Assembly: GCA_947650365.1 (NCBI GenBank)
Contig: OX393549.1
Span: forward strand, 28,735,209-28,799,208
Direction of reading: 5' to 3'
DNA from: Chamaelirium japonicum
Taxonomy: Eukaryota > Streptophyta > Magnoliopsida > Liliales > Melanthiaceae
DNA: 64,000 nucleotides
The notes under the pieces were generated by a model. That model was not told the origin of the DNA. It worked only from the letters and a program-made list of their open reading frames with translations, and did not search any database. This document shows positions 12,597 to 26,907 of this stretch, in pieces. A program made the position numbers and the translations under genes. Positions within the stretch are counted from its first letter, which is position 1. Each line of letters starts with the position of its first letter.

Positions 12597-14819
12597 GAAT
12601 TCATTCTAATTCATTCATACAATCCATTCTAATTCTTTCACACGATCCATTCTAATTCATTCGTACGTTCCATTCTAATTCATTAGCACGATCCATGCTA
12701 ATTCATTCATTCGATCAATTCTAATTCATTAGCACGATCCATTCTAATTCATTCGTACGATCCATTCTAATTCATTCGCACGATCCATTCTAATTCATTC
12801 ATAGGATCCATTCTAATTTATGCATACGATCTATTGTAAATCTTTCGCACGAATGTATCCATTCTAAATCATTCGCACGAATGTATCCATTCTAATTCAT
12901 TCGTACGATCCATTCTAATTCATTCGTACGATCCATTCTAATTCATTCATACGATCTATTCTAATTCATTCATACAATCCATTCTAATTCTTTCACACGA
13001 TCCATTCTAATTTATTCGTACGATCCATTCTAATTCATTTGCACAATCCATTCTATTTCATTCGTACGATCCATTCTTACTCATTGGTACGATGCATTCT
13101 AATTCATTCGCACGAATGTATCCATTGTAATTCATTCGTACGAATCCATTCTAATTCATTCGTACAATCTATTCTATTTCATTCGTACGATCCATTCTTA
13201 CTCATTCGTATTATCCATTCTAATTCATTCGGACGAATGTATCCATTCTAATTTATTCGTACGATCCATTCTAATTCATTCGTACGATCCATTCTAATTC
13301 ATTCGTACGATCCATTCTAATTCATTCGTCCGATCCGTTCTAATTCATTCACACGAATGTATCCATTCTAATTCATTCGTACGATCCATTCTAATTCATT
13401 CATACGATCCATTCTAATTCATTCGTAAGATCCATTCTAATTCATTCGTACGATCCATTCTAATTCATTCGTACGATCCATTCTAATTCATTTGCACGAA
13501 TGTATCCATTCTAGTTCATTCGTACGATCCATTCTAATTCATTCGTTTGATCCATTGTAATTCATTCGCACGATCCATTCTAATCCATTCGTACGATCCA
13601 TTCTAATTCATTAATACGATCCATTCTAATTCATTCGTACGATCCATTCTAATTATTCGCACAAATGTATCCATTCTAATTCATTCGTACGATCCATTCT
13701 AATTCATTCGCACGATCCATTCTAATTCATTCGTACGATCCATTCTAATTCCTTCACACGATCCATTCTAATTCATTCGTACAATCCATTCTAATTCATT
13801 CGCACGATCCAATATAATTCATTCGTACGATCCATTCTAATTCATTCGCACGAATGTATCCATTCTAGTTCATTCGTACGATCCATTCTAATTCATTCGT
13901 ACGATCCATTCTAATTCATTCGCACGATCCATTCTATTTCGTTCATACGATCCATTCTAATTCATTCATACGATCCATTCTAATTCATTCGTACGATCCA
14001 TTCTAATTCATTCGCACAAATATATCCATTCTAATTCATTCGTACGATCCATTCTAATTCATTCGCACAAATGTATCCATTCTAATTCATTCGTACGATC
14101 CATTCTAATTCATTCGCACGATCCATTCTAATTCATTCGTACGATCCATTCTAATTATTTCACACGATCCATTCTAATTCATTCATACGATCCATTGTAA
14201 TTCATTCGCACGATCCATTCTAATTCATTCGTACGATCCATTCTAATTCATTCATACGATCCATTCTAATTCATTCGCACGATCCATTCTAATTCATTCG
14301 CACGATCCATTCTAATTCATTCGTACGATCCATTCTAATTCATTCGCACGATCTGTTCTTATTCATTCGCACAATCCATTCTAATTCATTCGCACGAATG
14401 TATCCATTCTAATTCATTCGTACGATCCATTCTAATTCATTCGTACGATCCATTCTAATTCATTCGTATGATCCATTCTAATTAATTCGTATGATCCATT
14501 CTAATTCATTCGTACGATCCATTCTAATTCATTCATACAATCCATTCTAATTCATTCGTACGATCCATTCTAATTCACTCATACGATCCATTCTAATACA
14601 TTCATACGATCCATTCTAATTCATTTGCACGAATATATCCATTCTAATTCATTCGTACGATCCATTTTAATTCCTTCGTACGATCCATTCTAATTCATTC
14701 GTACGATCCATTCTAATTCATTCGTACGATCCATTCTAATTCCTTCGTACGATCCATTCTAATTCATTCGTACGATCCATTCTAATTCATTCGTACAATC
14801 TATTCTAATTCATTCGTAC
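12597..14819 (+). repeat. Satellite block 13, F half of higher-order copy A
   Basis: F monomers. Opens with the CGTACGTTCC, ATTAGCACG, CATGCTAATTC and TCGATCAATTC series. An open 70-codon frame (13039-13251) falls here, but it is only a run of variant repeats and I do not call it a gene. Confidence 0.94.
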
Positions 14820-16852
14820 GAATGGATACATTCGTGTGAATGAATTAGAATGGATCGTACGAATGAGTAAGAATTGATCGTACGAATGAAATAGAATGGA
14901 TTGCACGAATGAATTAGAATGGATCGTACGAATGAATTAGAATGGATCGTGTGAAAGAATTAGAATGGATCGTACGAATGAATTAGAATGGATAGTACGA
15001 AGGAATTAGAATGGATCGTACGAATGAATTAGAATGGATCGTACGAATGAATTAGAATAGATCGTACGAATGAATTAGAATGGATCGTACGAAGGAATTA
15101 GAATGGATCGTACGAATGAGTTAGAATGGATATATTCGTGCAAATGAATTAGAATGGATCGTATGAATGTATTAGGCTGGATCGTATGAGTGAATTAGAA
15201 TGGATTGTACGAATGAATTAGAATGGATCGTATGAATGAATTAGAATGGATACATTTGTGTGAATGAATTAGAATGGATCGTATGAATGAATTAGAATAG
15301 ATTTTGTGAATGAATTAGAACTGATCGTACGAATGAATTAGAATGGATACATTCGTGTGAATGAATTAGAATGGATTGTATGAATGAATTAGAATAGATC
15401 GTACGAATGAATTAGAATGGATCGTATGAGTGAATTAGAATGGATACGAAGGAATTAGAATGGATTGTACGAAGGAATTGGAATGGATCATACGAATGAA
15501 ATAGAATGGATCGTACGAAGGAATTAGAATGGATCGTACGAAGGAATTAGAATGGATCGTACGAATGAATTAGAATGGATATATTCGTGCAAATGAATTA
15601 GAATGGATCGTATGAATGAATTAGAATGGATCGTATGAGTGAATTAGAACGGATAGTACAAATGAAGTAGAATGGATCGTACGAATGAATTAGAATGGAT
15701 ACATTCGTGCGAATGAATTAGAATGGATCGTATGAATGAATTAGAATAGATTGTGCGAATGAATTAGAATGGATCGTATGAATGAATTAGAATGGATACA
15801 TTCGTGCGAATAAATTAGAATGGATTGTATGAATGAATTAGAATGGATCGTACGAATGAATTAGAATGGATCGTACGAATGAATTAGAATAGATTGCGCG
15901 AATGAATTAGAATGAATTAGAATGAATCGTACGAATGAATTAGAATGGATCGTACGAAGGAATTAGAATGGATCGTACGAATGAATTAGAATGGATCGTA
16001 CGAATGAATTAGAATGGATCGTACGAAGGAATTAGAATGGATCGTACGAATGAATTAGAATGGATCGTACGATTGAATTAGAATGGATCATACGAATGAG
16101 TAAGAATGGATCATATGAATGAATTAGATTGGATCGTACGATCCATTCTAATTCATTAGCATGGATCGTGCTAATGAATTAGAATGGAATATACGAATGA
16201 ATTAGAATGGATCGTAGAATGGAACATACGAATGAATTAGAATGAATTAGAATGGATCATACGAGTGAATTAGAATAGATCATAGGAATGAATTAGAATG
16301 GATCGTGCAAATGAATTAGAATGGATACATTCGTGCAAATGAATTAGAATGGATCGTGCGAATGAATTAGAATGGATCGTACGAATGAATTAGAATGGAT
16401 ATATTTGAACGAATAAATTAGAATGGATCATACGAATGAATTAGAATAGATCGTACGAATGAATTAGAATGGATAGTGCAAATGAATTAGAATCGATCGT
16501 ACGAATGAATTAGAATGGATCGTACGAATGAATTAGAATGGATCATACGAATGAGTAAGAATGGATCGTATGAATGAATTAGAATGGATCGTACGAATGA
16601 ATTAGAATGGATCGTACGAATAAATTAGAATGGATACATTCGTCCGAATGAATTAGAATGGATCATATGAATGAGTAAGAATGGATCGTACGAATGAAAT
16701 AGAATAGATTGTACGAATGAATTAGAATGAATCCTACGAATGAATTAGAATGGATCGTGTGAAACAATTAGAATGGATTGTATGAATGAATTAGAATGGA
16801 TCGTATGAATGAATTAGAATGGATCGTGCAAATGAATTCGAATGGATCATAC
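14820..16852 (-). repeat. Satellite block 14, R half of higher-order copy B
   Basis: Same variant order as block 12, displaced by 4,223-4,256 bp. The 20-bp monomer is at 15442 and the micro-inversion at 16142-16188. Confidence 0.94.
16142..16188. repeat. Micro-inversion hairpin, copy B
   Basis: Same arms and loop as 11909-11955, displaced 4,233 bp, arms perfect. Confidence 0.92.
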
Positions 16853-19020
16853 GAATTCATTCTAATTCATTCATACAATCCATTCTAATTCTTTCATACG
16901 ATCCTTTCTAATTCATTCGTACGTTCCATTATAATTCATTTGCACGATCCATGCTAATTCATTCGTTCCATCAATTCTAATTCATTAGCACGATCCATTC
17001 TAATTCATTCGTACGATCCATTCTAATTCATTCGCACGATCCATTCTAATTCATTCATAGGATCCATTCTAATTTATCCATATGATCTATTGTAATTCTT
17101 TCGAACGAATGTATCCATTCTAATTCATTCGCACGAATGTATCCATTCTAATTCATTCGTACGATCCATTCTAATTCATTCGTGCGATCCATTCTAATTC
17201 ATTCGTACGATCCATTCTAATTCATTCATACGATCTATTCTAATTCATTCATACAATCCATTCTAATTCTTTCACACGATCCATTCTAATTTATTCGTAC
17301 GATCTATTCTAATTCATTCGCACAATCCATTCTATTTCATTCGTACGATCCATTCTTACTCATTGGTACGATCCATTCTAATTCATTCGCACGAATGTAT
17401 CCATTCTAATTCATTCGTACGAATCCATTCTAATTCATTCGTATAATCTATTCTATTTCATTCGTACGATCCATTCTTACTCATTCGTATGATCCATTCT
17501 AATTCATTCGGACGAATGTATCCTTTCTAATTTATTCGTACGATCCATTCTAATTCATTCGTACGATCCATTCTAATTTATTCGTACGATCCATTCTAAT
17601 TCATTCGTCCGATCCATTCTAATTCATTCGCACGAATGTATCCATTCTAATTCATTCGTACGATCCAATCTAATTCATTCGTACGATCCATTCTAATTCA
17701 TTCGTAAGATCCATTCTAATTCATTCGTACGATCCATTCTAATTCATTCGTACGATCCATTCTAATTCATTTGCATGAATGTATCCATTCTAGTTCATTC
17801 GTACGATCCATTCTAATTCATTCGTACTATCCATTCTAATTCATTCGCACGATCCATTCTAATTCATTCGTACGATCCATTCTAATTCATTAATACGATC
17901 CATTCTAATTCATTCGTACGATCCATTCTAATTCATTCGCACAAATGTATCCATTCTAATTCATTCGTACGATCCATTCTAATTCATTCGCACGATCCAT
18001 TCTAATTCATTCGTACGATCCATTCTAATTCTTTCACACGATCCATTCTAATTCATTCGTACGATCCATTCTAATTCATTCGCACGATCCATTCTAATTC
18101 ATTCGTACGATCCATTCTAATTCATTCGCACGAATGTATCCATTCCAGTTCATTCGTACGATCCATTCTAATTCATTCGTACGATCCATTCTAATTCATT
18201 CGCACGATCCATTCTAATTCATTCGTACGATCCATTCTAATTCATTCATACGATCCATTCTAATTCATTCGTACGATCCATTCTAATTCATTCGCACAAA
18301 TGTATCCATTCTAATTCATTCGTACGATCCATTCTAATTCATTCGCACGATCCATTCTAATTCATATGCACAAAGGTATCCATTCTAATCCATTCATAGG
18401 ATCCATTCTAATCCATTCGTACGATCCATTCTAATTCATTCGTACGATCCATTCTAATTCATTCGCTCGAATGTATCCATTCTAATCCATTCGTACGATC
18501 CATTCTAATTCATTCGCATGAATGTAACCATTCTAATTCATTCATTTGATCCATTCTAATTCATTCGTACGATCCATTCTAATTTATTCGTCTGATCCAT
18601 TCTAATTCATTCGCACGAATGTATCCATTCTAATTCATTCGTACGATCCATTCTAATTCATTAATATGATCCATTCTAATTCATTCGCACGATCCATTAT
18701 AATTCATTCGTACGATCCATTCTAATTCATTCGTAAGATCTATTCTAATTCATTCGTACGATCCATTCTAATTCATTCGTACGATCCATTCTAATTCATT
18801 CGCACGAATGTATCCATTCTAGTTCATTCGTACGATCCATTCTAATTCATTCGTACGATCCATTCTAATTCATTCGCACGAATGTATCCATTCTAATTCA
18901 TTCGTACGATCCATTCTAATTCATTAATATGATCCATTCTAATTCATTCGTACGATCCATTCTAATTCATATGCACAAAGGTATCCATTCTAATTCATTC
19001 GTACGATCCATTCTAATTCA
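16853..19020 (+). repeat. Satellite block 15, F half of higher-order copy B
   Basis: Follows block 13 until about 18360, then jumps to the ATATGCACAAAGG and CTAATCCATTCG module and ends at the ATTCAGGATCG junction, not at the GAATGGATACA junction of copy A. The comparison with copy C shows a deletion of the 22.65-23.07 kb equivalent. Confidence 0.93.
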
Positions 19021-21113
19021 GGATCGTACGAATGAATTAGAATGGATACATTCGTGCGAATGAATTAGAATTGATCGTACGAATGAATTAGAATGGATCG
19101 TTCGAATGAATTAGAATGGATCGTACGAATGAATTAGAATGGATCGTACGAATGAACTAGAATGGATACATTCATGCGAATGAATTAGAATGGATCGTAC
19201 GAATGAATTAGAATGGATCGTGTGAAAGAATTAGAATCGATTGTATGCATGAATTAGAATGGATCGTACGAATGAATTAGAATGGATCGTACGAAGGAAT
19301 TAGAATGGATCGTACGAATGAATTAGAATGGATCGTACGAATGAATTAGAATAGATCGTACGAATGAATTAGAATGGATCGTACGAAGGAATTAGAATGG
19401 ATCTTACGAATGAATTAGAATGGATATATTCGTGCAAATGAATTAGAATGGATCGTATGAATGTATTAGAATGGATCGTATGAGTGAATTAGAATGGATC
19501 GTACGAATGAATTAGAATGGTTCGTATGAATGAATTAGAATGGATACATTCGTGTGAATGAATTAGAATGGATCGTATGAATGAATTAGAATAGATTTTG
19601 TGAATGAATTAGAACTGATCGTACGAATGAATTAGAATGGATACATTCGTGCGAATGAATTAGAATGGATTATATGAATGAATTAGAATGGATCGTACGA
19701 ATGAATTAGAATGGATCGTATGAGTGATGTAGAATGGATACGAAGGAATTAGAATGGATCGTCCGAAGGAATTAGAATGGATCATACGAATGAAATAGAA
19801 TGGATCGTACGAAGGAATTAGAATGGATCGTACGAAGGAATTAGAATGGATCGTACGAATGAATTAGAATGGATATATTCGTGCAAATGAATTAGAATGG
19901 ATCGTATGAATGAATTAGAATGGATCGTATGAGTGAATTAGAACGGATAGTACGAATGAAGTAGAATGGATCGTATGAATGAATTAGAATGGATACATTC
20001 GTGCGAATGAATTAGAATGGATCGTATGAATGAATTAGAATAGATTGTGCGAATGAATTAGAATGGATCGTACGAATGAATTAGAATGGATACATTCGTG
20101 CGAATAAATTAGAATGGATTGTATGAATGAATTAGAATGGATCGTACGAATGAATTAGAATGGATCGTACGAATGAATTAGAATAGATTGCGCGAATGAA
20201 TTAGAATGAATCGTACGAATGAATTAGAATGGATCGTACGAAGGAATTAGAATGGATCGTACGAATGAATTAGAATGGATCGTACGAATGAATTAGAATG
20301 GATCGTACGAAGGAAATAGAATGGATCGTACGAATGAATTAGAATGGATCGTACGATTGAATTAGAATGGATCATACAAATGAGTAAGAATGAATCGTAT
20401 GAATGAATTTTATTGAATCGTACGATCCATTCTAATTCATTAGCATGGATCGTTCTAATGAATTAGAATGGAATATACGAATGAATTAGAATGGATTGTA
20501 GAATGGAACATACGAATGAATTAGAATGAATTAGAATGGATCGTACGAATGAATTAGAATAGATCATAGGAATGAATTAGAATGGATCGTGCAAATGAAT
20601 TAGAATGGATACATTCGTGCAAATGAATTAGAATGGATCGTGTGGATGAATTAGAATGGATCCTACGAATGAATTAGAATTGATATATTTGAACGAATAA
20701 ATTAGAATGGATCATACGAATGAATTAGAATGGATCGTACGAATGAATTAGAATGGATAGTGCGAATGAATTAGAATCGATCGTACGAATGAATTAGAAT
20801 GGATCGTACGAATGAATTAGAATGGATCATACGAATGAGTAAGAATGCATCATACGAATGAATTAGAATGGATCGTACGAATAAATTAAAATGGATACAT
20901 TCGTCCGAATGAATTAGAATGGATCATATGAATGTGTAAGAATGGATCGTACGAATGAAATAGAATAGATTGTACGAATGAATTAGAATGAATCCTACGA
21001 ATGAATTTGAATGGATCGTGTGAAAGAATTAGAATGGATTGTATGAATGAATTAGAATGGATCGTATGAATGAATTAGAATGGATCGTGCAAATGAATTC
21101 GAATGGATCGTAC
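19021..21113 (-). repeat. Satellite block 16, R half of higher-order copy C
   Basis: Starts at ATTCAGGATCG. 20-bp monomer at 19736 and micro-inversion at 20426-20472, which has one arm mismatch (TTCTAATG for TGCTAATG). Confidence 0.94.
20426..20472. repeat. Micro-inversion hairpin, copy C, one mismatch
   Basis: Same element; right arm begins TTCTAATG, so one pair of the stem next to the loop is lost. Confidence 0.9.
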
Positions 21114-23687
21114 GAATTCATTCTAATTCATTCATACAATCCATTCTAATTCTTTCACACGATCCATTCTAATTCATTCGTACGTTCCATTCTAATTCAT
21201 TAGCACGATCCATGCTAATTCATTCGTTCGATCAATTCTAATTCATTAGCACGATCCATTCTAATTCATTCGTACGATCCATTCTAATTAATTTGCACGA
21301 TCCATTCTAATTCATTCATAGGATCCATTCTAATTCATTCATACGATCTATTGTAATTCTTTCGCACGAATGTATCCATTCTAATTCATTCGCAGGAATG
21401 TATCCATTCTAATTCATTCGTACGATCCATTCTAATTCATTCGTACGATCCATTCTAATTCATTCATACGATCCAATCTAATTCATTCATACGATCTATT
21501 CTAATTCATTCATACAATCCATTCTAATTCTTTCACACGATCCATTCTAATTTATTCGTACGATCCATTCTAATTCATTCGCACAATCCATTCTATTTCA
21601 TTCGTACGATCCATTCTTACTCATTGGTACGATCCATTCTAATTCATTCGCACGAATGTATCCATTCTAATTCATTCGTACGAATCCATTCTAATTCATT
21701 CGTACAATCTATTCTGTTTCATTCGTACGATCCATTCTTACTCATTCGTATAATCCATTCTAATTCATTCGGACGAATGTATCCATTCTAATTTATTCGT
21801 ACGATCCCTTCTAATTCATTCGTACGATCCATTCTAATTCATTCTTACGATCCATTCTAATTCATTAGTCCGATCCATTCTAATTCATTCGCACGAATGT
21901 ATCCATTCTAATTCATTCGTACGATCCATTCTAATTCATTCGTACGATCCATTCTAATTCATTTGTAAGATCCATTCTAATTCATTCGTACGATCCATTC
22001 TAATTCATTCGTACGATCCATTCTAATTCATTTGCACGAATGTATCCATTCTAGTTCATTCATACGATCCATTCTAATTCATTCGTATGATCCATTCTAA
22101 TTCATTCGCACGATCCATTCTAATTCATTCGTACGATCCATTCTAATTCATTAATACGATCCATTCTAATTCATTCGTACGATCCATTCTAATTCATTCG
22201 CACAAATGTATCCATTCTAATTCATTCGTACGATCCATTCTAATTCATTCGCACGATCCATTCTAATTCATTCGTACGATCCATTCTAATTCTTTCACAC
22301 GATCCATTCTAATTCATTCGTACGATCCATTCTAATTCATTCGCAAGATCCATTCTAGTTCATTCGTACGATCCATTCTAATTCATTCGCACGAATGTAT
22401 CCATTCTAGTTTATTCGTACGATCCATTCTAATTCATTCGTACGATCCATTCTAATTCATTCGCACGATCCATTCTAATTCATTCGTGCGATCCATTCTA
22501 ATTCATTCATACGATCCATTCTAATTCATTCGTACAATCCATTCTAATTCATTCGCACAAATGTATCCATTCTAATTCATTCGTACGATCCATTCTAATT
22601 CTTTCGCACGATCCATTCTAATTCATTCGTACGATCCATTCTAATTCATTCGCATGATCTGTTCTTATTCATTCGCACAATCCATTCTAATTCATTCGCA
22701 CGAATGTATCCATTCTAATTCATTTGTACGATCCATTCTAATTCATTCGTACGATCCATTCTAATTCATTCGTATGATCCATTCTAATTAATTCGTAGGA
22801 TCCATTCTAATTCATTCGTACGATCCATTCTAATTCATTCATACAATCCATTCTAATTCATTCGCACGAATGTATCCATTCTAATAAATTCGTACGATCC
22901 ATTTTAATTCATTCGTATGATCTATTCTTATTCATTCGCACGATCCAGTCTAATTGATTCGCACGATCCATTCTAATTCATTCGCACGAATGTATCCATT
23001 CTAATTCATTCGTACGATCCATTCTAATTCATTAATATGATCCATTCTAATTCATTCGTACAATCCATTCTAATTCATATGCACAAAGGTATCCATTCTA
23101 ATCCATTCGTAGGATCCATTCTAATCCATTCGTACGATCCATTCTAATTCATTCGTACGATCCATTCTAATTCATTCGCGCGAATGTATCCATTCTAATC
23201 CATTCGTACGATCTATTCTAATTCATTCGCATGAATGTAACCATTCTAATTCATTCATTTGATCCATTCTAATTCATTCGTACGATCCATTCTAATTCAT
23301 TCGTCTGATCCATTCTAATTCATTCGCACGAATGTATCCATTCTAATTCATTCGTACGATCCATTCTAATTCATTAATATGATCCATTATAATTCATTCG
23401 CACGATCCATTCTAATTCATTCGTACGATCCATTCTAATTCATTCGTAAGATCTATTCTAATTCATTCGTACGATCCATTCTAATTCATTCGTACGATCC
23501 ATTCTAATTCATTCGCACGAATGTATCCATTCTAGTTCATTCGTACGATCCATTCTAATTCATTCGTACGATCCATTCTAATTCATTCGCACGAATGTAT
23601 CCATTCTAATTCATTCGTACGATCCATTCTAATTCATATGCACAAAGGTATCCATTCTAATTCATTCGTACGATCCATTCTAATTTA
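21114..23687 (+). repeat. Satellite block 17, F half of higher-order copy C
   Basis: The longest F half of the series. It contains both the GATCTGTTCTTATTC marker (about 22646) and the ATATGCACAAAGG markers (about 23077 and 23636). Ends at a variant junction, ATTTAGGATGGTGCG. Confidence 0.94.
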
Positions 23688-23710
23688 GGATGGTGCGAAT
23701 GAATTAGAAT

Positions 23711-24512
23711 GGATACATTCGTGCGAATGAATTAGAATTGATCGTACGAATGAATTAGAATGGATCGTGCGAATGAATTAGAATGGATCGTGCGAATGAA
23801 TTAGAATGGATCGTACGAATGAACTAAAATGGATACATTCATGCGAATGAATTAGAATGGATCGTACGAATGAATTAGAATGGATCGTGTGAAAGAATTA
23901 GAATCGATTGTATGAATGAATTAGAATGGATCGTACGAATGAATTAGAATGGATCGTACGAAGGAATTAGAATGGATCGTACGAATGAATTAGAATGGAT
24001 CGTACGAATGAATTAAAATAGATCGTACGAATGAATTAGAATGGATCGTACGAATGAATTAGAATGGATCGTACGAATGAATTAGAATAGATTGTACGAA
24101 TGAATTAGAATGGATACATTCGTGCGAATGAATTAAAATTGATCGTACGAATGAATTAGAATGGATCGTGCGAATGAATTAGAATGGATCGTACGAATGA
24201 ATTAGAATGGATCGTACGAATGAACTAAAATGGATACATTCATGCGAATGAATTAGAATGGATCGTACGAATGAATTAGAATGGATCGTGTGAAAGAATT
24301 AGAATCGATTGTATGAATGAATTAGAATGGATCGTACGAATGAATTAGAATGGATCGTACGAAGGAATTAGAATGGATCGTACGAAGGAATTAGAATGGA
24401 TCGTACGAATGAATTAGAATGGATCGTACGAATGAATTAGAATAGATCGTACGAATGTATTAGAATAGATTTTGTGAATGAATTAGACTGATCGTACGAA
24501 TGAATTAGAATG
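23711..24512 (-). repeat. 401-bp direct duplication
   Basis: GGATACATTCGTGCG at 23711 and 24112, and the private variant GAACTAAAATGG at 23821 and 24222, are both 401 bp apart (17 monomers plus two 5-bp insertions). Copy ends are approximate. Confidence 0.82.
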
Positions 24513-25298
24513 GATACATTCGTGCGAATGAATTAGAATGGATTGTATGAATGAATTAGAATGGATCGTACGAATGAATTAGAATGGATCGTATGAGTGA
24601 ATTAGAATGGATACGAAGGAATTAGAATGGATCGTACGAAGGAATTAGAATGGATCATACGAATGAAATAGAATGGATCGTACGAAGGAATTAGAATGGA
24701 TCGTACGAAGGAATTAGAATGGATCGTACGAATGAATTAGAATGGATATATTCGTGCAAATGAATTTGAATGGATCGTATGAATGAATTAGAATGGATCG
24801 TATGAGTGAATTAGAACGGATAGTACGAATGAAGTAGAATGGATCGTATGAATGAATTAGAATGGATACATTCGTGCGAATGAATTAGAATGGATCGTAT
24901 GAATGAATTAGAATAGATTGTGCGAATGAATTAGAATGGATCCTACGAATGAATTAGAACGCATACATTCGTGCGAATAAATTAGAATGGATTGTATGAA
25001 TGAATTAGAATGGATCGTACGAATGAATTAGAATGGATCGTACGAATGAATTAGAATAGATTGCGCGAATGAATTAGAATGAATCGTACGAATGAATTAG
25101 AATGGATCGTACGAAGGAATTAGAATGGATCGTACGAATGAATTAGATTGGATCGTACGAATGAATTAGAATGGATCGTACGAAGGAATTAGAATGGATC
25201 GTATGAATGAATTAGAATGGATCGTACGATTGAATTAGAATGGATCATACGAATGAGTAAGATTGGATCGTATGAATGAATTAGATTGGATCGTGCGA

Positions 25299-25345
25299 TC
25301 CATTCTAATTCATTAGCATGGATCGTGCTAATGAATTAGAATGGA
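25299..25345. repeat. Micro-inversion hairpin, copy D
   Basis: Same arms and loop; the lead-in reads GATCGTGCGATCC where copies A and B have GATCGTACGATCC. Confidence 0.9.
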
Positions 25346-25609
25346 ATATACGAATGAATTAGAATGGATCGTAGAATGGAACATACGAATGAATTAGAAT
25401 GAATTAGAATGGATCGTACGAATGAATTAGAATAGATCATAGGAATGAATTAGAATGGATCGTGCAAATGAATTAGAATGGATACATTCGTGCAAATGAA
25501 TTAGAATGGATCGTGCGGATGAATTAGAATGGATCGTACGAATGAATTAGAATGGATATATTTGAACGAATAAATTAGAATGGATCATACGAATAAATTA
25601 GAATGGATC

Positions 25610-26907
25610 ATTCGTACGATCCATTCTAATTCATTCGCATGATCCATTCTAATTCATTCGTACGATCCATTATAATTCATTCATATGATCCATTCTAATT
25701 CATTCGTACGATCCATTCTAATTCATTCGCACAAATGTATCCATTCTAATTCATTCGTACGATCAATTCTAATTCATTCGCACGATCCATTCTAATTCAT
25801 TCGTACGATCCATTCTAATTCATTCGCACGATCTGTTCTTATTCATTCGCACAATCCATTCTAATTCATTCACACGAATGTATCCATTCTAATTCATTCG
25901 TACGATCCATTCTAATTCATTCGTACGATCCATTCTAATTCATTCGTATGATCTATTCTAATTAATTCGTAGGATCCATTCTAATTCATTCGTACGATCC
26001 ATTCTAATTCATTCATACAATCCATTCTAATTCATTCGCACGAATGTATCCATTCTAATTAATTCGTACGATCCATTTTAATTCATTCGTATAATCTATT
26101 CTTATTCATTCGCACGATCCAATCTAATTGATTCGCACGATCCATTCTAATTCATTCGCACGAATGTATCCATTCTAATTCATTCGTACGATCCATTCTA
26201 ATTTATTAATATGATCCATTCTAATTCATTCGTACAATCCATTCTAATTCATATGCACAAAGGTATCCATTCTAATCCATTCGTAGGATCCATTCTAATC
26301 CATTCGTACGATCCATTCTAATTCATTCGTACGATCCATTCTAATTCATTCGCTCGAATGTATCCATTCTAATCCATTCGTACGATCCATTCTAATTCAT
26401 TCGCATGAATGTAACCATTCTAATTCATTCATTTGATCGATTCTAATTCATTCGTACGATCCATTCTAATTCATTAGTCCGATCCATTCTAATTCATTCG
26501 CATGAATGTATTCATTCTAATTCATTCGTACGATCCATTCTAATTCATTAATATGATCCATTCTAATTCATTCGTACGATCCATTTTAATTCATTCGTAC
26601 GAGCCATTCTAATTCATTCGTAAGATCTATTCTAATTCATTCGTACGATCCATTCTAATTCATTCGTACGATCCATTCTAATTCATTCGCACGAATGTAT
26701 CCATTCTAGTTCATTCGTACGATCCATTCTAATTCATTCGTACGATCCATTCTAATTCATTCGCACGAATGTATCCATTCTAATTCTTTCGTACGATCCA
26801 TTCTAATTCATTAATATGATCCATTCTAATTCATTCGTACGATCCATTCTAATTCATATGCACAAAGGTATCCATTCTAATTCATTCGTACGATCCATTC
26901 TAATTCA
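25610..26907 (+). repeat. Satellite block 19, F orientation
   Basis: Joins copy D directly into the late part of an F half. GATCTGTTCTTATTC is near 25830, then ATTGATTCGC and ATATGCACAAAGG (26248 and about 26860), ending at ATTCAGGATCG. Confidence 0.93.

Larger units (their letters stand above)
10574..14819. repeat. Higher-order repeat copy A (about 4.25 kb)
   Basis: R half, micro-inversion, GAATTC junction, F half, then the same F-to-R junction again at 14820. Anchors recur in copy B at constant spacing: F-to-R junction +4,246, 20-bp monomer +4,223, hairpin +4,233, GAATTC junction +4,256 bp. The small differences are monomer-sized gains or losses. The mirror of its central part occurs at 8.9-9.4 kb. 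Confidence 0.9.
14820..19020. repeat. Higher-order repeat copy B (about 4.2 kb)
   Basis: Same plan as copy A. Its F half ends differently after 18360, by a jump into the ATATGCACAAAGG module, which is also how copies C and the 25.6-26.9 kb block end. Copy B is thus a mosaic of two F-half endings. Confidence 0.88.
19021..23687. repeat. Higher-order repeat copy C (about 4.67 kb)
   Basis: Anchors lie +4,294 (20-bp monomer), +4,284 (hairpin) and +4,261 bp (GAATTC junction) from copy B. Longest copy, since it keeps both the GATCTGTTC and ATATGCACAAAGG parts of the F half. Confidence 0.88.
23688..25609 (-). repeat. Satellite block 18, R half of truncated higher-order copy D
   Basis: R half with an internal 401-bp duplication, the 20-bp monomer at 24609 and the micro-inversion at 25299-25345. 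It stops at GGATCATTCGTACG, before the GAATTC junction reached by copies A-C, so the end of the R half is missing. Confidence 0.93.
23688..25609 (-). repeat. Higher-order repeat copy D, truncated
   Basis: R half only. Anchors are +4,873 bp from copy C for both 20-bp monomer and hairpin; the excess comes mostly from the internal 401-bp duplication and a longer F half in copy C. Cut off about 0.3 kb after the hairpin and joined to late F-half sequence. Confidence 0.85.

Noticed and set aside
13039..13251. Open reading frame of 70 codons on the plus strand
   Set aside because: It consists only of satellite monomers whose usual TAA stops happen to be altered. 23 bp is not a multiple of three, so the three frames rotate and give a 69-bp pseudo-period rich in I, H, S and F. 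No start context, no neighbours and no conserved copy in the sister repeats.
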